NCBI GenBank assembly: GCA_023665185.1
Contig: JAMPEL010000017.1
Span: 1 to 49,619 of the forward strand
Origin: Roseburia sp.
Lineage (GTDB): Bacteria; Bacteroidota; Bacteroidia; Bacteroidales; Bacteroidaceae
Length of the DNA: 49,619 bases
Reading direction: 5' to 3'
Shown here piece after piece: positions 8,415 to 16,735 of this stretch. How positions within the stretch are numbered: the stretch's first letter is position 1; the number at the start of each line of letters is the position of its first letter. Made by a program: the position numbers and the translations under genes. Below the pieces are notes generated by a model. It did not search any database and was not told the DNA's origin. It worked only from the letters and a program-made list of their open reading frames with translations.

Positions 8415-9842
8415 ATGGAACAAGAGTCACAAACATTACGTCTGTTTGAAACAATCAAGTTGTATAACCTAATATTGGAAAAGAACTCGACATCGGGCAT
8501 CGTATGCGGTCATTTTCTTCATTCCATGCTGTTCTACGTAGTACAGACCTACAAATACATGAGCATATTGTGTGACAAGTGGAGCGAGTCACTCCCATAT
8601 AGCCGCCATTTTTGCAAGGAGGGATGGGACAAATGGTATTCTTTTTTCATGGGTATATGCGGTGAAATTTCCTCGATTGTCGTATCCAACAGTTTCAATC
8701 TGTCGGCACAGACGGCAGAGTCGGCAGAAGACGAAGTGTCGGTCAACGAGCTTAACACCGCATCGGGCGATTACGTGTTCGACAAGGATGACGAGATGGA
8801 CATGGAAGTGTCGAAACGATTCAAGAACGATGTGTTGGGACAGCTCCGCAATATCGACTCTACCATCACCGACATCAACGACTATCTGTATCTCATCGTC
8901 TATTATATAAATAAGATATGCAGCTGTATCAAACTCATCTCCAAAATCCTCCGCCGACCGTCTGCCGACAAGATTCTGAAATTCTTCAATACAGCGAGCC
9001 TGATGTATATGAGGAATATGAGAAAGAACGATGTGGACACATATCTGGACAAAAAAGTATCGGTGCCGGAATGCGAGCTTGTAGCGTTTGCGGGAAAGAC
9101 AAAGCAGGAGTACTGGAACAGGCTGTGCCAGTCGGGATTTATGGACAAAAAGAAGAATACGATATGCGCCCCTCATATAGAAGACGACAACGGCTTGGAC
9201 AAGCTGGCTTACAAGTGTTTTTTCAAACCGGACGGCACGTTTAACGAGGACGCTGTCAGCAAGTACATATTCTTCAACCGCAGCGAACTGACAGACGAGC
9301 AGATAAACAGTTTCTTCGGATATGAGTTCATGGTGAGATACATAGATCAGGACATAAGCCATACGGTACAGAAAAACGAAGGCAAGAGCGCGCACATGGA
9401 GCAAATAACCCATGCTGGCGGTGTGCCGAATGAGCAGGCCGTAAGGCTGACGCTGGACTATGTGAGCCAACTGTCGGAGCTGGAAGTGCCGCGCTACGCA
9501 GGCCGCATCCATGAGATATGGGAAACGATGTTCAAGAACGAGCGTATGTGCGAGGCTCTCAAACCGAAATCGCGGGAGAAGAGCAAGGCCGCAGGATTCA
9601 GCAAGAAGTTTGTATGCCATATCATCAGTTTTCTCTGGACACGGGGATATTATCAAGGCTCCCGTGTGGACTTTGTGTGCTTGCTTGAGCACGGGGACAA
9701 GAACCATTCCATCAAAAACTACATCACATCCGACATGGAGATGTTGAGCGACAAGGTAAGGCGCGAGAGCAAGGAGACCATAAACTGCTATAATGAATGC
9801 CAGACAATCATCGAGAGCATCTTGGAAGAGCAGGGGCAATAG
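8415..9842 (+). CDS. Uncharacterised 475-aa accessory protein
   Basis: I do not recognise the family. The product is soluble (no signal peptide or convincing membrane span), mostly helical in character, with a hydrophobic, cysteine-containing helix near residues 155-185 (YLYLIVYYINKICSCIKLI) and an acidic linker at about 105-135. The C-terminal third contains basic stretches (KPKSREKSKAAGFSKK) and a phrase FLWTRGYYQGSRVDFVCLL. The gene has its own promoter, a strong Shine-Dalgarno and its own terminator, so it is a free-standing unit. It lies directly before two phage-associated DUF5675 genes, which suggests an accessory or mobile-element remnant. A long frame on the opposite strand (about 8589-9908) is a shadow. 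Confidence 0.7.
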   Translation: MEQESQTLRLFETIKLYNLILEKNSTSGIVCGHFLHSMLFYVVQTYKYMSILCDKWSESLPYSRHFCKEGWDKWYSFFMGICGEISSIVVSNSFNLSAQTAESAEDEVSVNELNTASGDYVFDKDDEMDMEVSKRFKNDVLGQLRNIDSTITDINDYLYLIVYYINKICSCIKLISKILRRPSADKILKFFNTASLMYMRNMRKNDVDTYLDKKVSVPECELVAFAGKTKQEYWNRLCQSGFMDKKKNTICAPHIEDDNGLDKLAYKCFFKPDGTFNEDAVSKYIFFNRSELTDEQINSFFGYEFMVRYIDQDISHTVQKNEGKSAHMEQITHAGGVPNEQAVRLTLDYVSQLSELEVPRYAGRIHEIWETMFKNERMCEALKPKSREKSKAAGFSKKFVCHIISFLWTRGYYQGSRVDFVCLLEHGDKNHSIKNYITSDMEMLSDKVRRESKETINCYNECQTIIESILEEQGQ

Positions 9843-9844
9843 GG

Positions 9845-9890
9845 AAATCCTCAATCCGAAAGACACGGATTGAGGATTTCTTGTATTGCG
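9845..9890 (+). terminator. Rho-independent terminator
   Basis: Perfect 14-bp stem AAATCCTCAATCCG / CGGATTGAGGATTT (9845-9858, 9866-9879) with a 7-base loop, then CTTGTATT. It begins two bases after the stop codon of the 475-aa gene. Confidence 0.75.
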
Positions 9891-9912
9891 CAAGTTGAGA
9901 AACTTCACGTTT

Positions 9913-9935
9913 TATGGAAAGTTCAACTTTCCATA
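9913..9935. promoter_or_regulatory. 23-bp palindrome, possible operator
   Basis: TATGGAAAGTT-C-AACTTTCCATA is a perfect interrupted palindrome about 160 bp before the DUF5675 pair. It lacks a T tract, so an operator is more likely than a terminator. A TAGTTTTG at 10029-10036 could be a -7 box downstream of it, though no good -33 box is present. Confidence 0.4.
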
Positions 9936-10092
9936 TCATATATCTTATTGGCAATCAACGGGAAAGAACAAAATGTAGTTTCCAGATGTCTTTCTTTTTC
10001 TTTACTTATTTTCCATTTCTTTCCATCATAGTTTTGCTGCGTCAGAACGACAAACGACTGACGTATTGTTGCACTATAAAAAAAGAAAGATT

Positions 10093-10569
10093 ATGGAAAT
10101 TAAAGTGGTAAGAATGTATGGAGACGCCTTTTCAACAAACGGAAAAATGTTCATCCACGGCATCCCTTTTTGCGAGACTATGGAATCGCCCAAGCACGGC
10201 AACCTGCACAACTGCTGTGTCGCTCCCGGAAAGTACAAACTAAGGATTACATCCAACGAGTTCTCATCGTTCTGCCCTGTGCTGATAAAGGCAGACAAGT
10301 TCAAGGAGGCGGTTGTGCGCCCGGGCGAGAGTTGCAGGGAGGCACGCGGCAACATCCTTGTCGGCGAGATATACACCGGCGACAACCATCTGCTTGTAGG
10401 CAGCACAATGGTATTCGCGCGCCTCACCAACATCATTAAGGAGGCATATCTGTATGGCGACCGCAGGTTCTGGCTTACGATAGAGGAATCGCCCGACTTC
10501 GAGTATGAGGAGAACGGATTCTTTTATGTACCTAAAATGAAGGAGGATGGCTATGGAACTCGTTGTTAA
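10093..10569 (+). CDS. DUF5675 family protein, first of a tandem pair
   Basis: Product of 158 aa from the ATG at 10093; in-frame TTG codons further upstream are poor starts and add only a basic tail. The pattern CETMESPKHGN, then VAPGKYKLRI, then GNILVGEI followed by a STMVF segment follows the DUF5675 layout (a TLE-like box, an AIPxGxY-like box and a GCxLVG-like box). DUF5675 proteins are small, of unknown function, and common in phages and mobile elements of Bacteroidetes. In this copy the usual IHxGN histidine/asparagine box is degenerate, unlike in its neighbour, so the two may differ in activity. The stop overlaps the next gene by 17 bp, so translation is probably coupled. Confidence 0.7.
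   Translation: MEIKVVRMYGDAFSTNGKMFIHGIPFCETMESPKHGNLHNCCVAPGKYKLRITSNEFSSFCPVLIKADKFKEAVVRPGESCREARGNILVGEIYTGDNHLLVGSTMVFARLTNIIKEAYLYGDRRFWLTIEESPDFEYEENGFFYVPKMKEDGYGTRC
10541..10546 (+). promoter_or_regulatory. Shine-Dalgarno that decides the second DUF5675 start
   Basis: AGGAGG sits directly against the ATG at 10547 but six bases before the ATG at 10553. The latter is the usual spacing, so I place the start of the second gene at 10553. Confidence 0.6.
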
Positions 10570-11002
10570 GCGTGTGGCTTTCAGAAGCACATACACTGTG
10601 GGATGTCTTTATGTAGACCACAAGTTCTTTTGCGACACATTCGAGCCTCGCGCCATAAACTGGGCTGTAGAGAAGAAAATACCCGGGCGCACGGCTGTGC
10701 CGGAGGGTATCTATTCCATCACTCTCGCCCTGTCGCAGAAGTTTCTTCGCCTAATGCCCTATCTTAAAGGAGTGCCCGAATTTCAGGGTGTGATGTTCCA
10801 TTGGGGCAACTATCCGAGGCACACTACCGGGTGTATCCTTGTCGGCGACAACACGGACACGGGCAAGTTGTTCAACTCCAAGAAGACATTCCTGCGGCTC
10901 TTCCCGCTGATTGCCGATGCTGTGAGAAGAGGCGAGAAAGTAAGTCTGCGCATCACCTCAGTGAAAGAGTGGACATACACTTCCGGAAGGAAGGGCGAGT
11001 AA
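10553..11002 (+). CDS. DUF5675 family protein, second of a tandem pair
   Basis: Product of 149 aa with clear DUF5675 boxes: CDTFEPRAIN, GRTAVPEGIYSITLALSQKF, VMFHWGNYPRHTTGCILVGDN, then NSKKTFLRLFPLI. The HxGN and GCILVG boxes are intact, giving a conserved histidine that could be catalytic, although no activity is established for the family. It overlaps the first DUF5675 gene by 17 bp. The two proteins share layout but little identity, so this is an old duplication or two separately acquired members. Confidence 0.8.
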   Translation: MELVVKRVAFRSTYTVGCLYVDHKFFCDTFEPRAINWAVEKKIPGRTAVPEGIYSITLALSQKFLRLMPYLKGVPEFQGVMFHWGNYPRHTTGCILVGDNTDTGKLFNSKKTFLRLFPLIADAVRRGEKVSLRITSVKEWTYTSGRKGE

Positions 11003-11060
11003 TCAGCCAACGTCTTGCAGGCAAAAGACGAAACCGTTGATTTTCAAGCAGCAAAAGAAA

Positions 11061-11119
11061 TTCGGGACATAATTGTCGGATTATACGATTTTGATGTAAT
11101 CCGGCAATTATGCCCCGAA
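11061..11119. terminator. Long imperfect hairpin after the DUF5675 genes
   Basis: Arms 11061-11083 and 11097-11119 pair over 23 bases (TTCGGGACATAATTGTCGG against CCGGCAATTATGCCCCGAA) with a few G-U pairs, which favours an RNA structure. There is no T run after it, so termination is possible but unproven. The rest of 11003-11261 shows nothing that I recognise. Confidence 0.5.
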
Positions 11120-11261
11120 CTCTGTGGTTTATATTTGTGCGGCATGCCATCATAAAGTGGCACATAGCCCTTATCGGTTCATGCACAGAATATTTCCACG
11201 GGAAAAGCTGTCTGTCGGACATATTACCCGGACATTTCTTTCCTCTTCCCACAAAATGTCA

Positions 11262-11269
11262 TATATTTG
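11262..11269 (+). promoter_or_regulatory. -7 box before the broken lipoprotein gene
   Basis: TATATTTG fits TAnnTTTG; no clear TTTG lies 19-21 bp upstream. It would give a leader of about 70 nt. Confidence 0.35.
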
Positions 11270-11347
11270 TGCCTAATCGTTGGAAAAACGCTTTTTCAGG
11301 GTGTTTTTCCCGACCAATAAATTATAAACCTTTAAATTATAGCATTT

Positions 11348-12228
11348 ATGAAGAAATTCCTTTTAGCGGTATTGTTGCCGCTTGGTTTGTTAGCCTGCAA
11401 CGATGACGAGGACATCGGACAGCAAGTCGATGACACAGAAAAGACAGACACAGTTGTTGCTCTCCGCCCCGACTCTATTGTCAGGAAAGACATGACAGCT
11501 GAAGAAAGATCGTTCTTGAAATCACTGCTTGCAGAAGCAAATTCCGACACGGTTATCATGTTGGATTCACAGGCCGACTTATTGAGACTGACAGAAGAGC
11601 GTCCGGATTACATCGATTTCGAGCACTGTTCCTATATCATAGGGAATGTCATGCTGCCGACCTCCGCTTGTTTTGTCATTAGCGATTCTTTGAGTTTCCG
11701 CGACGGCATCTATTTCTATGATTTCAGTTACATGGCACCGGCAGAAACAGACGCTGCGTCCCCGTATGCGGTATGCAACAAATATGGAAAATTGGACGCA
11801 CAAACGAAGTTAGCCTTAAATGTGGAGAAAAAGTTGCCGATAGGGTTGCACAGCACAAACTACGAGTTTGTAAAAACATCCGATGGCGAGGAGACAGGAA
11901 TGACGACCTTGCAAAAGGACGATTTTGCGGTAATCAGAACGGAGCAAAGCTGAGAACCGTCTTTACGGAAGCGGGAATAAATGAGAATGCGGCACTCAAA
12001 GGCATTGATTTCTCGAAGTCCTCACTACTTGTAGGCAGAACAGAAATATCATCCGGCATATATGATGTGACCGCCGAGCTGTCGCAAACAGCCCTTCACG
12101 CATATTCATATACGGTAAATGCCCATATTACCTTAGCCTCAGTATTCTCCGACTTCATCTATATGTCTGTAACAGACAAGGTTGAGGAAGACACTGAAAT
12201 AAAGGTTGAGGTTAAGAAAACATTTTGA
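11348..12228 (+). pseudogene. Frameshifted lipoprotein gene
   Basis: The first part (11348-11953) encodes a lipoprotein signal peptide (LLAC, cysteine at residue 17, followed by NDDED) and about 180 further residues. The frame then stops at 11953, but the next frame continues without a stop to 12228 and reads as a plausible protein (LRTVFTEAGINENAALKGID and onwards). The total of 881 bases is one short of a multiple of three. One extra A in the run 11946-11948 would join the frames as TEQKLRTVFTEAG, so a single-base deletion (or a sequencing error) is the simplest explanation. The intact product would be about 293 aa. I do not recognise the family; the N-terminal acidic motif suggests a surface lipoprotein. 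Confidence 0.75.
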
Positions 12229-12265
12229 CAACTATGATTAAACACTGGATTAGTTCTTTCACAAT

Positions 12266-12297
12266 TTTGTGAATATTGAAAACATTTACTACCTTTG
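12266..12297 (+). promoter_or_regulatory. Promoter of the higBA operon
   Basis: TTTG (12266-12269), 20 bp, TACCTTTG (12290-12297). The expected transcript starts only about a dozen bases before the toxin ATG at 12316, a very short leader. Confidence 0.65.
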
Positions 12298-12315
12298 CAA
12301 CATTAATACAGTAGT

Positions 12316-12633
12316 ATGATAGTCACTTTTGAAAAGACATACCTCAAAGAATTGTATGAAAACGGCAAATCGTCCGACAAGAAGCATCGTTTTCAACCGA
12401 GTATCGTCAAGCGATATAAGGATAGGGTTGTCCTTTTGAAGAAAGTTGTTTCAAAAGAGGAATTATATCTCATCAAATCATTGCATTTCGAGGCTTTGCA
12501 TGGTGATAAAAAAGGATTGTTCTCGATTAAAGTCAATGATCAGTACCGTGTGGAGTTTTCTCTTGATGAGAATTTTGAACAACCAATTCTGACTATCTGC
12601 AACATTGTTGAACTCTCAAACCATTACGACTGA
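12316..12633 (+). CDS. higB: HigB-like RelE-superfamily toxin
   Basis: Product of 105 aa. The length, the basic central region (KSSDKKHRFQPSIVKRYKDRV), the phrase LHFEALHGDKKGLFSIKVNDQYRVEF and the C-terminal ICNIVELSNHYD are characteristic of HigB-type mRNA interferases of the RelE fold, which cleave mRNA on the ribosome. It precedes an HTH antitoxin by one base, the toxin-first order typical of higBA. Function is assigned from family and context; residues required for cleavage in this subgroup were not checked. Confidence 0.87.
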   Translation: MIVTFEKTYLKELYENGKSSDKKHRFQPSIVKRYKDRVVLLKKVVSKEELYLIKSLHFEALHGDKKGLFSIKVNDQYRVEFSLDENFEQPILTICNIVELSNHYD

Positions 12634-12634
12634 T

Positions 12635-12979
12635 ATGATTACGCTTCCGAACACAGACCCGATGATGATTGCCAACAATCTCACACCCTTTGAGCCGACA
12701 CATCCCGGCACCCTTATCCGTGATGAATTGGAGGAGAGAAAAATGTCACAAGCCAAACTGGCTCAACAAATAGGAGTATCGCCATCATTGCTTAACGAGG
12801 TAATTAATGGCAAACGCACCGTCAATACCGAATTGGCTCTTCTTCTTGAGGCCGCACTTGGCATAGCGGCTCACATTTGGCTCGACTTGCAGACAGAGTA
12901 TAACATGCAGGTTGCCAAGTCCGATACCTCGTTTATGAGCCGCCTTGCAAATATCCGCAAGATAGCAGCGTTATTATAA
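12635..12979 (+). CDS. higA: HigA-like XRE/HTH antitoxin
   Basis: Product of 114 aa from the ATG at 12635, one base after the toxin stop; a longer version starting inside the toxin gene lacks a standard start. The phrase HPGTLIRDELEERKMSQAKLAQQIGVSPSLLNEVINGKR is the classic HigA helix-turn-helix entry (roughly residues 26-62). It should bind and neutralise the toxin and repress the promoter at 12266-12297. The gene ends 25 bp from the convergent PBP4 gene. Confidence 0.9.
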   Translation: MITLPNTDPMMIANNLTPFEPTHPGTLIRDELEERKMSQAKLAQQIGVSPSLLNEVINGKRTVNTELALLLEAALGIAAHIWLDLQTEYNMQVAKSDTSFMSRLANIRKIAALL

Positions 12980-13004
12980 AAACATTCATGTTCTCTCCGC
13001 ACGT

Positions 13005-14501
13005 TTACCTTGTCAGCTCCTGACACACACGGTCTTGGAAATTTCTACCCGTAGAAGTTTTCATAAGCCCGTTGTTCATAATAGAAAAGGCAAGCATGTT
13101 TCCATTGGCAGCCGTACAATAGCCTGCAAGACAGGACACACCGCTTACCGTGCCGGTTTTGGCAAACACATTGCCACGGGCAGAACCTCGGGTCATGCGC
13201 TCTGACAGCGTGCCGTCCGTGCCTGCCACCGGGAGCGAGGGCAACAAGGCATTGTAGATTGAGGGGGTGCGGAAAGCATAGCGGAGCATGGCAACCTCTG
13301 TTTCAGGACTGACGTAATTATAAAGCGAGACCCCGCTTCCGTCTGCCACCTCCGTATAGGTAGAGGATATTCCCGCCTTGTGCATGACGCTCGTCACTTG
13401 CCGCGCCCCGTCTTTCCACGAAGCCCAGCGTCCGGAATTGACGGATGCCAGCTGATAGAACATGGACTCGGCATAGAGATTGTCGCTTTTCTTCATCATT
13501 CTCTGCAAAATCTGCTCAATGGTACGGGTACAAGTATAGAACGGCACGGCAGAGGACGGCAACACTCGAAGCGCATATTCCGCAGAATCAGCATCATAGG
13601 ACACAAATTCAATACCTTTTTCGTGCAAGAGGTCGGTCAGTGTGCAGAGGAAATACAATTCGGGACGATATACACTGAGCGTCTTCCGGCTGTAGCGCGA
13701 GGGTTTGCCGGATGCCACGAAAGTATTTCCTCCATGCACCCAGTTACGGGTCACGTTGAAGCGTCCGCTTCTTCCTGTTTTGTCTATAAGAGTCAGATAG
13801 CTTGTCGGAACGGAAAACTCGGGTTTTCCGCCAGCAACTTCTACCGTGGCGCATCCTCTGTTGAACGTAAGAGGGGAGAGATAGGCTTCCACTTCTGACG
13901 GGGCATCATCCCAGCACCATCCATTGCCGAAATACAGTGTGTCTTTCATGCTGACATCGCCATACACCCTGCCTTCGATGTGGCGGATTCCAAGACTCCC
14001 AATGGCATCAGCCAGCTCGCGCATGTCGGAATAAGAATATGCAGGATCGAAATCTCCCACCACATAAATGTCGCCATGCAACGTGCTGTCGGAAGAAATG
14101 TGTCCGGTGTGATAAGCTCTTGTACGGTATTGATGGTCGGCACCAAGTACCGAAAGTGCGGCAATGGCAGTAAGCAGTTTCTGTGTGGATGCAGGACGCA
14201 TGGCTTTATGCTGATTGTATTCAAACAGGAGAGAGTCGCCTGTAAGGTCGTACACACATATACCGGTTGTATAATAAGCCTCATCAGCCTCTTCTGCAAG
14301 AATGCCGAGTCTCTCACGGATACGCGCTTCCCACGGAAGCTGTGCGTCTTCCGCAAATAGGCTGTCAGTCAAGACATTTGCCGAATCAGATTCTATGGTG
14401 TCATCAGCAACTTCAATGTAGTCTGTCTCGTCGGCAGAGTTTTGAGACCACACAGACAAAGTGAATAAAAAGTACAGAAACAGTGTTATATAAGTTCTCA
14501 T
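13005..14501 (-). CDS. dacB: D-alanyl-D-alanine carboxypeptidase/endopeptidase (PBP4, peptidase S13)
   Basis: Product of 498 aa, normal for the class C low-molecular-weight penicillin-binding proteins. It has an N-terminal signal peptide cut after about residue 19 and an acidic linker. The three active-site boxes are present: STQK (nucleophile Ser105, Lys108), SDN (339-341) and KTG (448-450). The large insertion between the first two boxes is typical of PBP4. It trims pentapeptide stems and cleaves cross-links in periplasmic peptidoglycan. It is followed upstream on the same strand by a small PH-domain gene 27 bp away, so both may share a transcript. The start gives a proper hydrophobic signal sequence (TLFLYFLFTLSVWSQ). 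Confidence 0.93.
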   Translation of the reverse strand: MRTYITLFLYFLFTLSVWSQNSADETDYIEVADDTIESDSANVLTDSLFAEDAQLPWEARIRERLGILAEEADEAYYTTGICVYDLTGDSLLFEYNQHKAMRPASTQKLLTAIAALSVLGADHQYRTRAYHTGHISSDSTLHGDIYVVGDFDPAYSYSDMRELADAIGSLGIRHIEGRVYGDVSMKDTLYFGNGWCWDDAPSEVEAYLSPLTFNRGCATVEVAGGKPEFSVPTSYLTLIDKTGRSGRFNVTRNWVHGGNTFVASGKPSRYSRKTLSVYRPELYFLCTLTDLLHEKGIEFVSYDADSAEYALRVLPSSAVPFYTCTRTIEQILQRMMKKSDNLYAESMFYQLASVNSGRWASWKDGARQVTSVMHKAGISSTYTEVADGSGVSLYNYVSPETEVAMLRYAFRTPSIYNALLPSLPVAGTDGTLSERMTRGSARGNVFAKTGTVSGVSCLAGYCTAANGNMLAFSIMNNGLMKTSTGRNFQDRVCQELTR

Positions 14502-14528
14502 AGATTCAAAACAAATTGGGGAAAAGTC

Positions 14529-14921
14529 TTATTTTCTCCTCTTTTGCACGCATTTCACAAAATCATCCTCATTGGCGGGAGTGACCTGCACCAGTTTTCC
14601 ATTCTTGCACACAATCAGCAGACTGGACGACAAAGACCGTCCGCATATACGCATACCCTTAATGCGCTCAATGCTTTGAATGTCGCCCAGAAGAATTTCT
14701 TTCCGCCGCGAAAAACGTCCGTTATTGACAACAAGCATCCCATCACTGGTGACTGTATATGTCGTGTGTATCATCCTCTCAATGATGATGACAAGCAGAA
14801 GCAGTGACACACACAGCAATATGCCATTGACATTCCACATAGAATAGACGGCGACAAGAAGCAGAAGAAATAGAAGAATATAGCTGCCGATATTTATTTT
14901 TGCCTGAAAAACTCTGTTCAT
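14529..14921 (-). CDS. Small membrane protein with bacterial PH-like domain
   Basis: Product of 130 aa with two hydrophobic segments (about residues 13-30 and 33-49) followed by a soluble domain in which YTVTSDGMLVVNNGRFSRRKEILLGDIQSIE is a typical bacterial PH-domain opening. Such proteins are inner-membrane proteins of unknown role. It is the first gene of a likely two-gene transcript with the PBP4 gene. Its promoter shares a 14-base core with that of the OmpA-family gene. Confidence 0.7.
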   Translation of the reverse strand: MNRVFQAKINIGSYILLFLLLLVAVYSMWNVNGILLCVSLLLLVIIIERMIHTTYTVTSDGMLVVNNGRFSRRKEILLGDIQSIERIKGMRICGRSLSSSLLIVCKNGKLVQVTPANEDDFVKCVQKRRK

Positions 14922-14933
14922 ACCAATTATTTT

Positions 14934-14948
14934 GGGCGCAAGTTACGA
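14934..14948 (-). promoter_or_regulatory. Promoter core of the PH-domain gene
   Basis: The minus strand reads CGTAACTTGCGCCC. The same 14 bases occur at 30321-30334 before the OmpA-family gene. TAACTTGC is a variant of the -7 box TAnnTTTG. Confidence 0.45.
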
Positions 14949-14977
14949 TTTTTTTCTTTTTTAAGCACAAGAAATTA

Positions 14978-15007
14978 TTTGTAAGCGAAGGTTTTTTAGT
15001 AGTTTTG
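14978..15007 (+). promoter_or_regulatory. Promoter of nadB
   Basis: TTTG (14978-14981), 18 bp, TAGTTTTG (15000-15007). Leader of about 100 nt before the ATG at 15114. Divergent from the PH-domain gene promoter. Confidence 0.5.
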
Positions 15008-15113
15008 CATCTGAATAATGCATCATTGGCAATGTATTGCACACAATAAGAATATATTATATGTGTATTGCCTGTGAGATACCACGTAACTTAGATGCAT
15101 TCACGACAGAAAT

Positions 15114-16733
15114 ATGACACGGAAATTTGATTTTCTCATTATCGGTTCAGGTGTTGCCGGAATGAGTTACGCTCTCAAAGTTGCGAGAGCGAAAAAAGGG
15201 AAAATTGCAATTATTTGTAAGACAACTCTTGAAGAGGCAAACACGGCCAAAGCACAAGGCGGAATAGCATCTGTCACCAATATGCTTGTCGACAATTTCG
15301 ACAAGCATATCGAGGACACAATGGTTGCCGGCGACTGGATAAGCGACCGCGACGCTGTGGAGCAGGTTGTACGCAATGCGCCGGAACAGATACGGGAACT
15401 TGTCAACTGGGGTGTAAACTTTGACAAAAAAGAGAATGGGGACTTTGACCTGCACCGTGAAGGCGGACATTGCGAATTCCGCATATTGCACCATGCCGAT
15501 GATACAGGCGCGGAAATTCAGCGCGGACTGATGGAAGCTGTACGCAGCAATCCTGACATAGAAATTCTTGAAAATCATTTTGCTGTGGAAATAATCACGC
15601 AGCACCATCTTGGAGTGAGAGTAACACGCCGCACACCAGACATCGAGTGCTACGGCGCGTATGTGCTTAATCCGGAAACAGGGAAAATCGACACATACCT
15701 TTCCAAGATAACCTTGATGGCAACAGGAGGAACCGGAGCTGTTTATGCAACAACCACCAACCCGAACATCGCCACCGGCGACGGCATCGCAATGGTGCAT
15801 CGTGCCAAAGGCAAGATAAAGGATATGGAGTTCGTGCAGTTCCACCCTACGGCATTATTCCATCCGGGAGAGACACACCCTGCATACCTTATCACAGAAG
15901 CCATGCGCGGATATGGCGGCATATTGCGTCTGCCAAACGGTGAGGAATTCATGCAGAAATATGACAAGCGTCTGAGTCTGGCACCAAGAGACATTGTGGC
16001 ACGCGCCATTGACAACGAGATGAAAATACATGCACTGGACCATGTGTGCCTTGATGTCACTCACAAAGACCCGGAAGAGACAAAGCACCATTTTCCGAAT
16101 ATATACGCAAAATGTCTGAGCATAGGCATTGATATTACCAAAGACTACATTCCTGTGGCACCTTGCGCCCACTATATGTGCGGAGGAATCAAGGTGGATC
16201 TTGACGCACAGTCGAGCATCAGACGTCTGTATGCGGTCGGAGAATGTTCCTGTACAGGACTTCACGGCGGCAACCGCCTTGCCTCTAACTCGTTGATAGA
16301 GGCTGTCGTGTATGCCGACGCAGCAGCAAGACACAGTCTGCATGTCATAGACAACTACGATTTCAATGACCACGTTCCGGAGTGGAATGATGAGGGAACA
16401 ATGAGCAATGAGGAAAAAGTGCTTATCGCACAGGATATAAAAGAAGTAGGACAGATAATGAGCACGTATGTGGGCATTGTCAGAAGCGACTTGCGTTTGA
16501 GACGCGCATGGGAACGTCTGGACCTCTTGTATGAAGAGACAGAAGACTTGTTCAAGCGCGTAAAGGCAACCAAAGACATTTGCGAGCTGCGCAACATGAT
16601 TAATGTGGGCTATCTCATCACCCGCCACGCTTTGGAACGCAAGGAAAGCCGCGGACTCCATTATACGGTGGATTATGAGAAACATGCACTTGACAAAGTA
16701 AATAAACAGATAAAATTAAATACTGAAAACTAA
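15114..16733 (+). CDS. nadB: L-aspartate oxidase
   Basis: Product of 539 aa. It opens with a Rossmann FAD motif (GSGVAG, residues 11-16) and carries the NadB/succinate dehydrogenase family signatures: EANTAKAQGGIA, GGHCEFRILHHADDTG, QFHPTALFHPGETHPAYLI, PVAPCAHYMCGGIKVD and HGGNRLASNSLIEA. The helical C-terminal domain of the family follows. It oxidises L-aspartate to iminoaspartate, the first step of de novo NAD synthesis; under anaerobic conditions fumarate serves as electron acceptor. The absence of a linked iron-sulphur subunit argues against a fumarate reductase. Unusually its partners nadA and nadC are not adjacent; instead the gene ends two bases before a protease gene. Confidence 0.93.
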   Translation: MTRKFDFLIIGSGVAGMSYALKVARAKKGKIAIICKTTLEEANTAKAQGGIASVTNMLVDNFDKHIEDTMVAGDWISDRDAVEQVVRNAPEQIRELVNWGVNFDKKENGDFDLHREGGHCEFRILHHADDTGAEIQRGLMEAVRSNPDIEILENHFAVEIITQHHLGVRVTRRTPDIECYGAYVLNPETGKIDTYLSKITLMATGGTGAVYATTTNPNIATGDGIAMVHRAKGKIKDMEFVQFHPTALFHPGETHPAYLITEAMRGYGGILRLPNGEEFMQKYDKRLSLAPRDIVARAIDNEMKIHALDHVCLDVTHKDPEETKHHFPNIYAKCLSIGIDITKDYIPVAPCAHYMCGGIKVDLDAQSSIRRLYAVGECSCTGLHGGNRLASNSLIEAVVYADAAARHSLHVIDNYDFNDHVPEWNDEGTMSNEEKVLIAQDIKEVGQIMSTYVGIVRSDLRLRRAWERLDLLYEETEDLFKRVKATKDICELRNMINVGYLITRHALERKESRGLHYTVDYEKHALDKVNKQIKLNTEN

Positions 16734-16735
16734 TA

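Noticed and set aside
8589-9908. Long minus-strand frame of about 440 codons
   Set aside because: Antisense shadow of the 475-aa gene, which has its own promoter, Shine-Dalgarno and terminator; the shadow has none.
9914-10111. 65-codon plus-strand frame between the 475-aa and DUF5675 genes
   Set aside because: Begins in the palindrome, overlaps the true DUF5675 start in another frame, no Shine-Dalgarno.
15114-16733. Fumarate reductase or succinate dehydrogenase flavoprotein instead of NadB
   Set aside because: No iron-sulphur or membrane subunit is adjacent, and length and motifs fit L-aspartate oxidase better.
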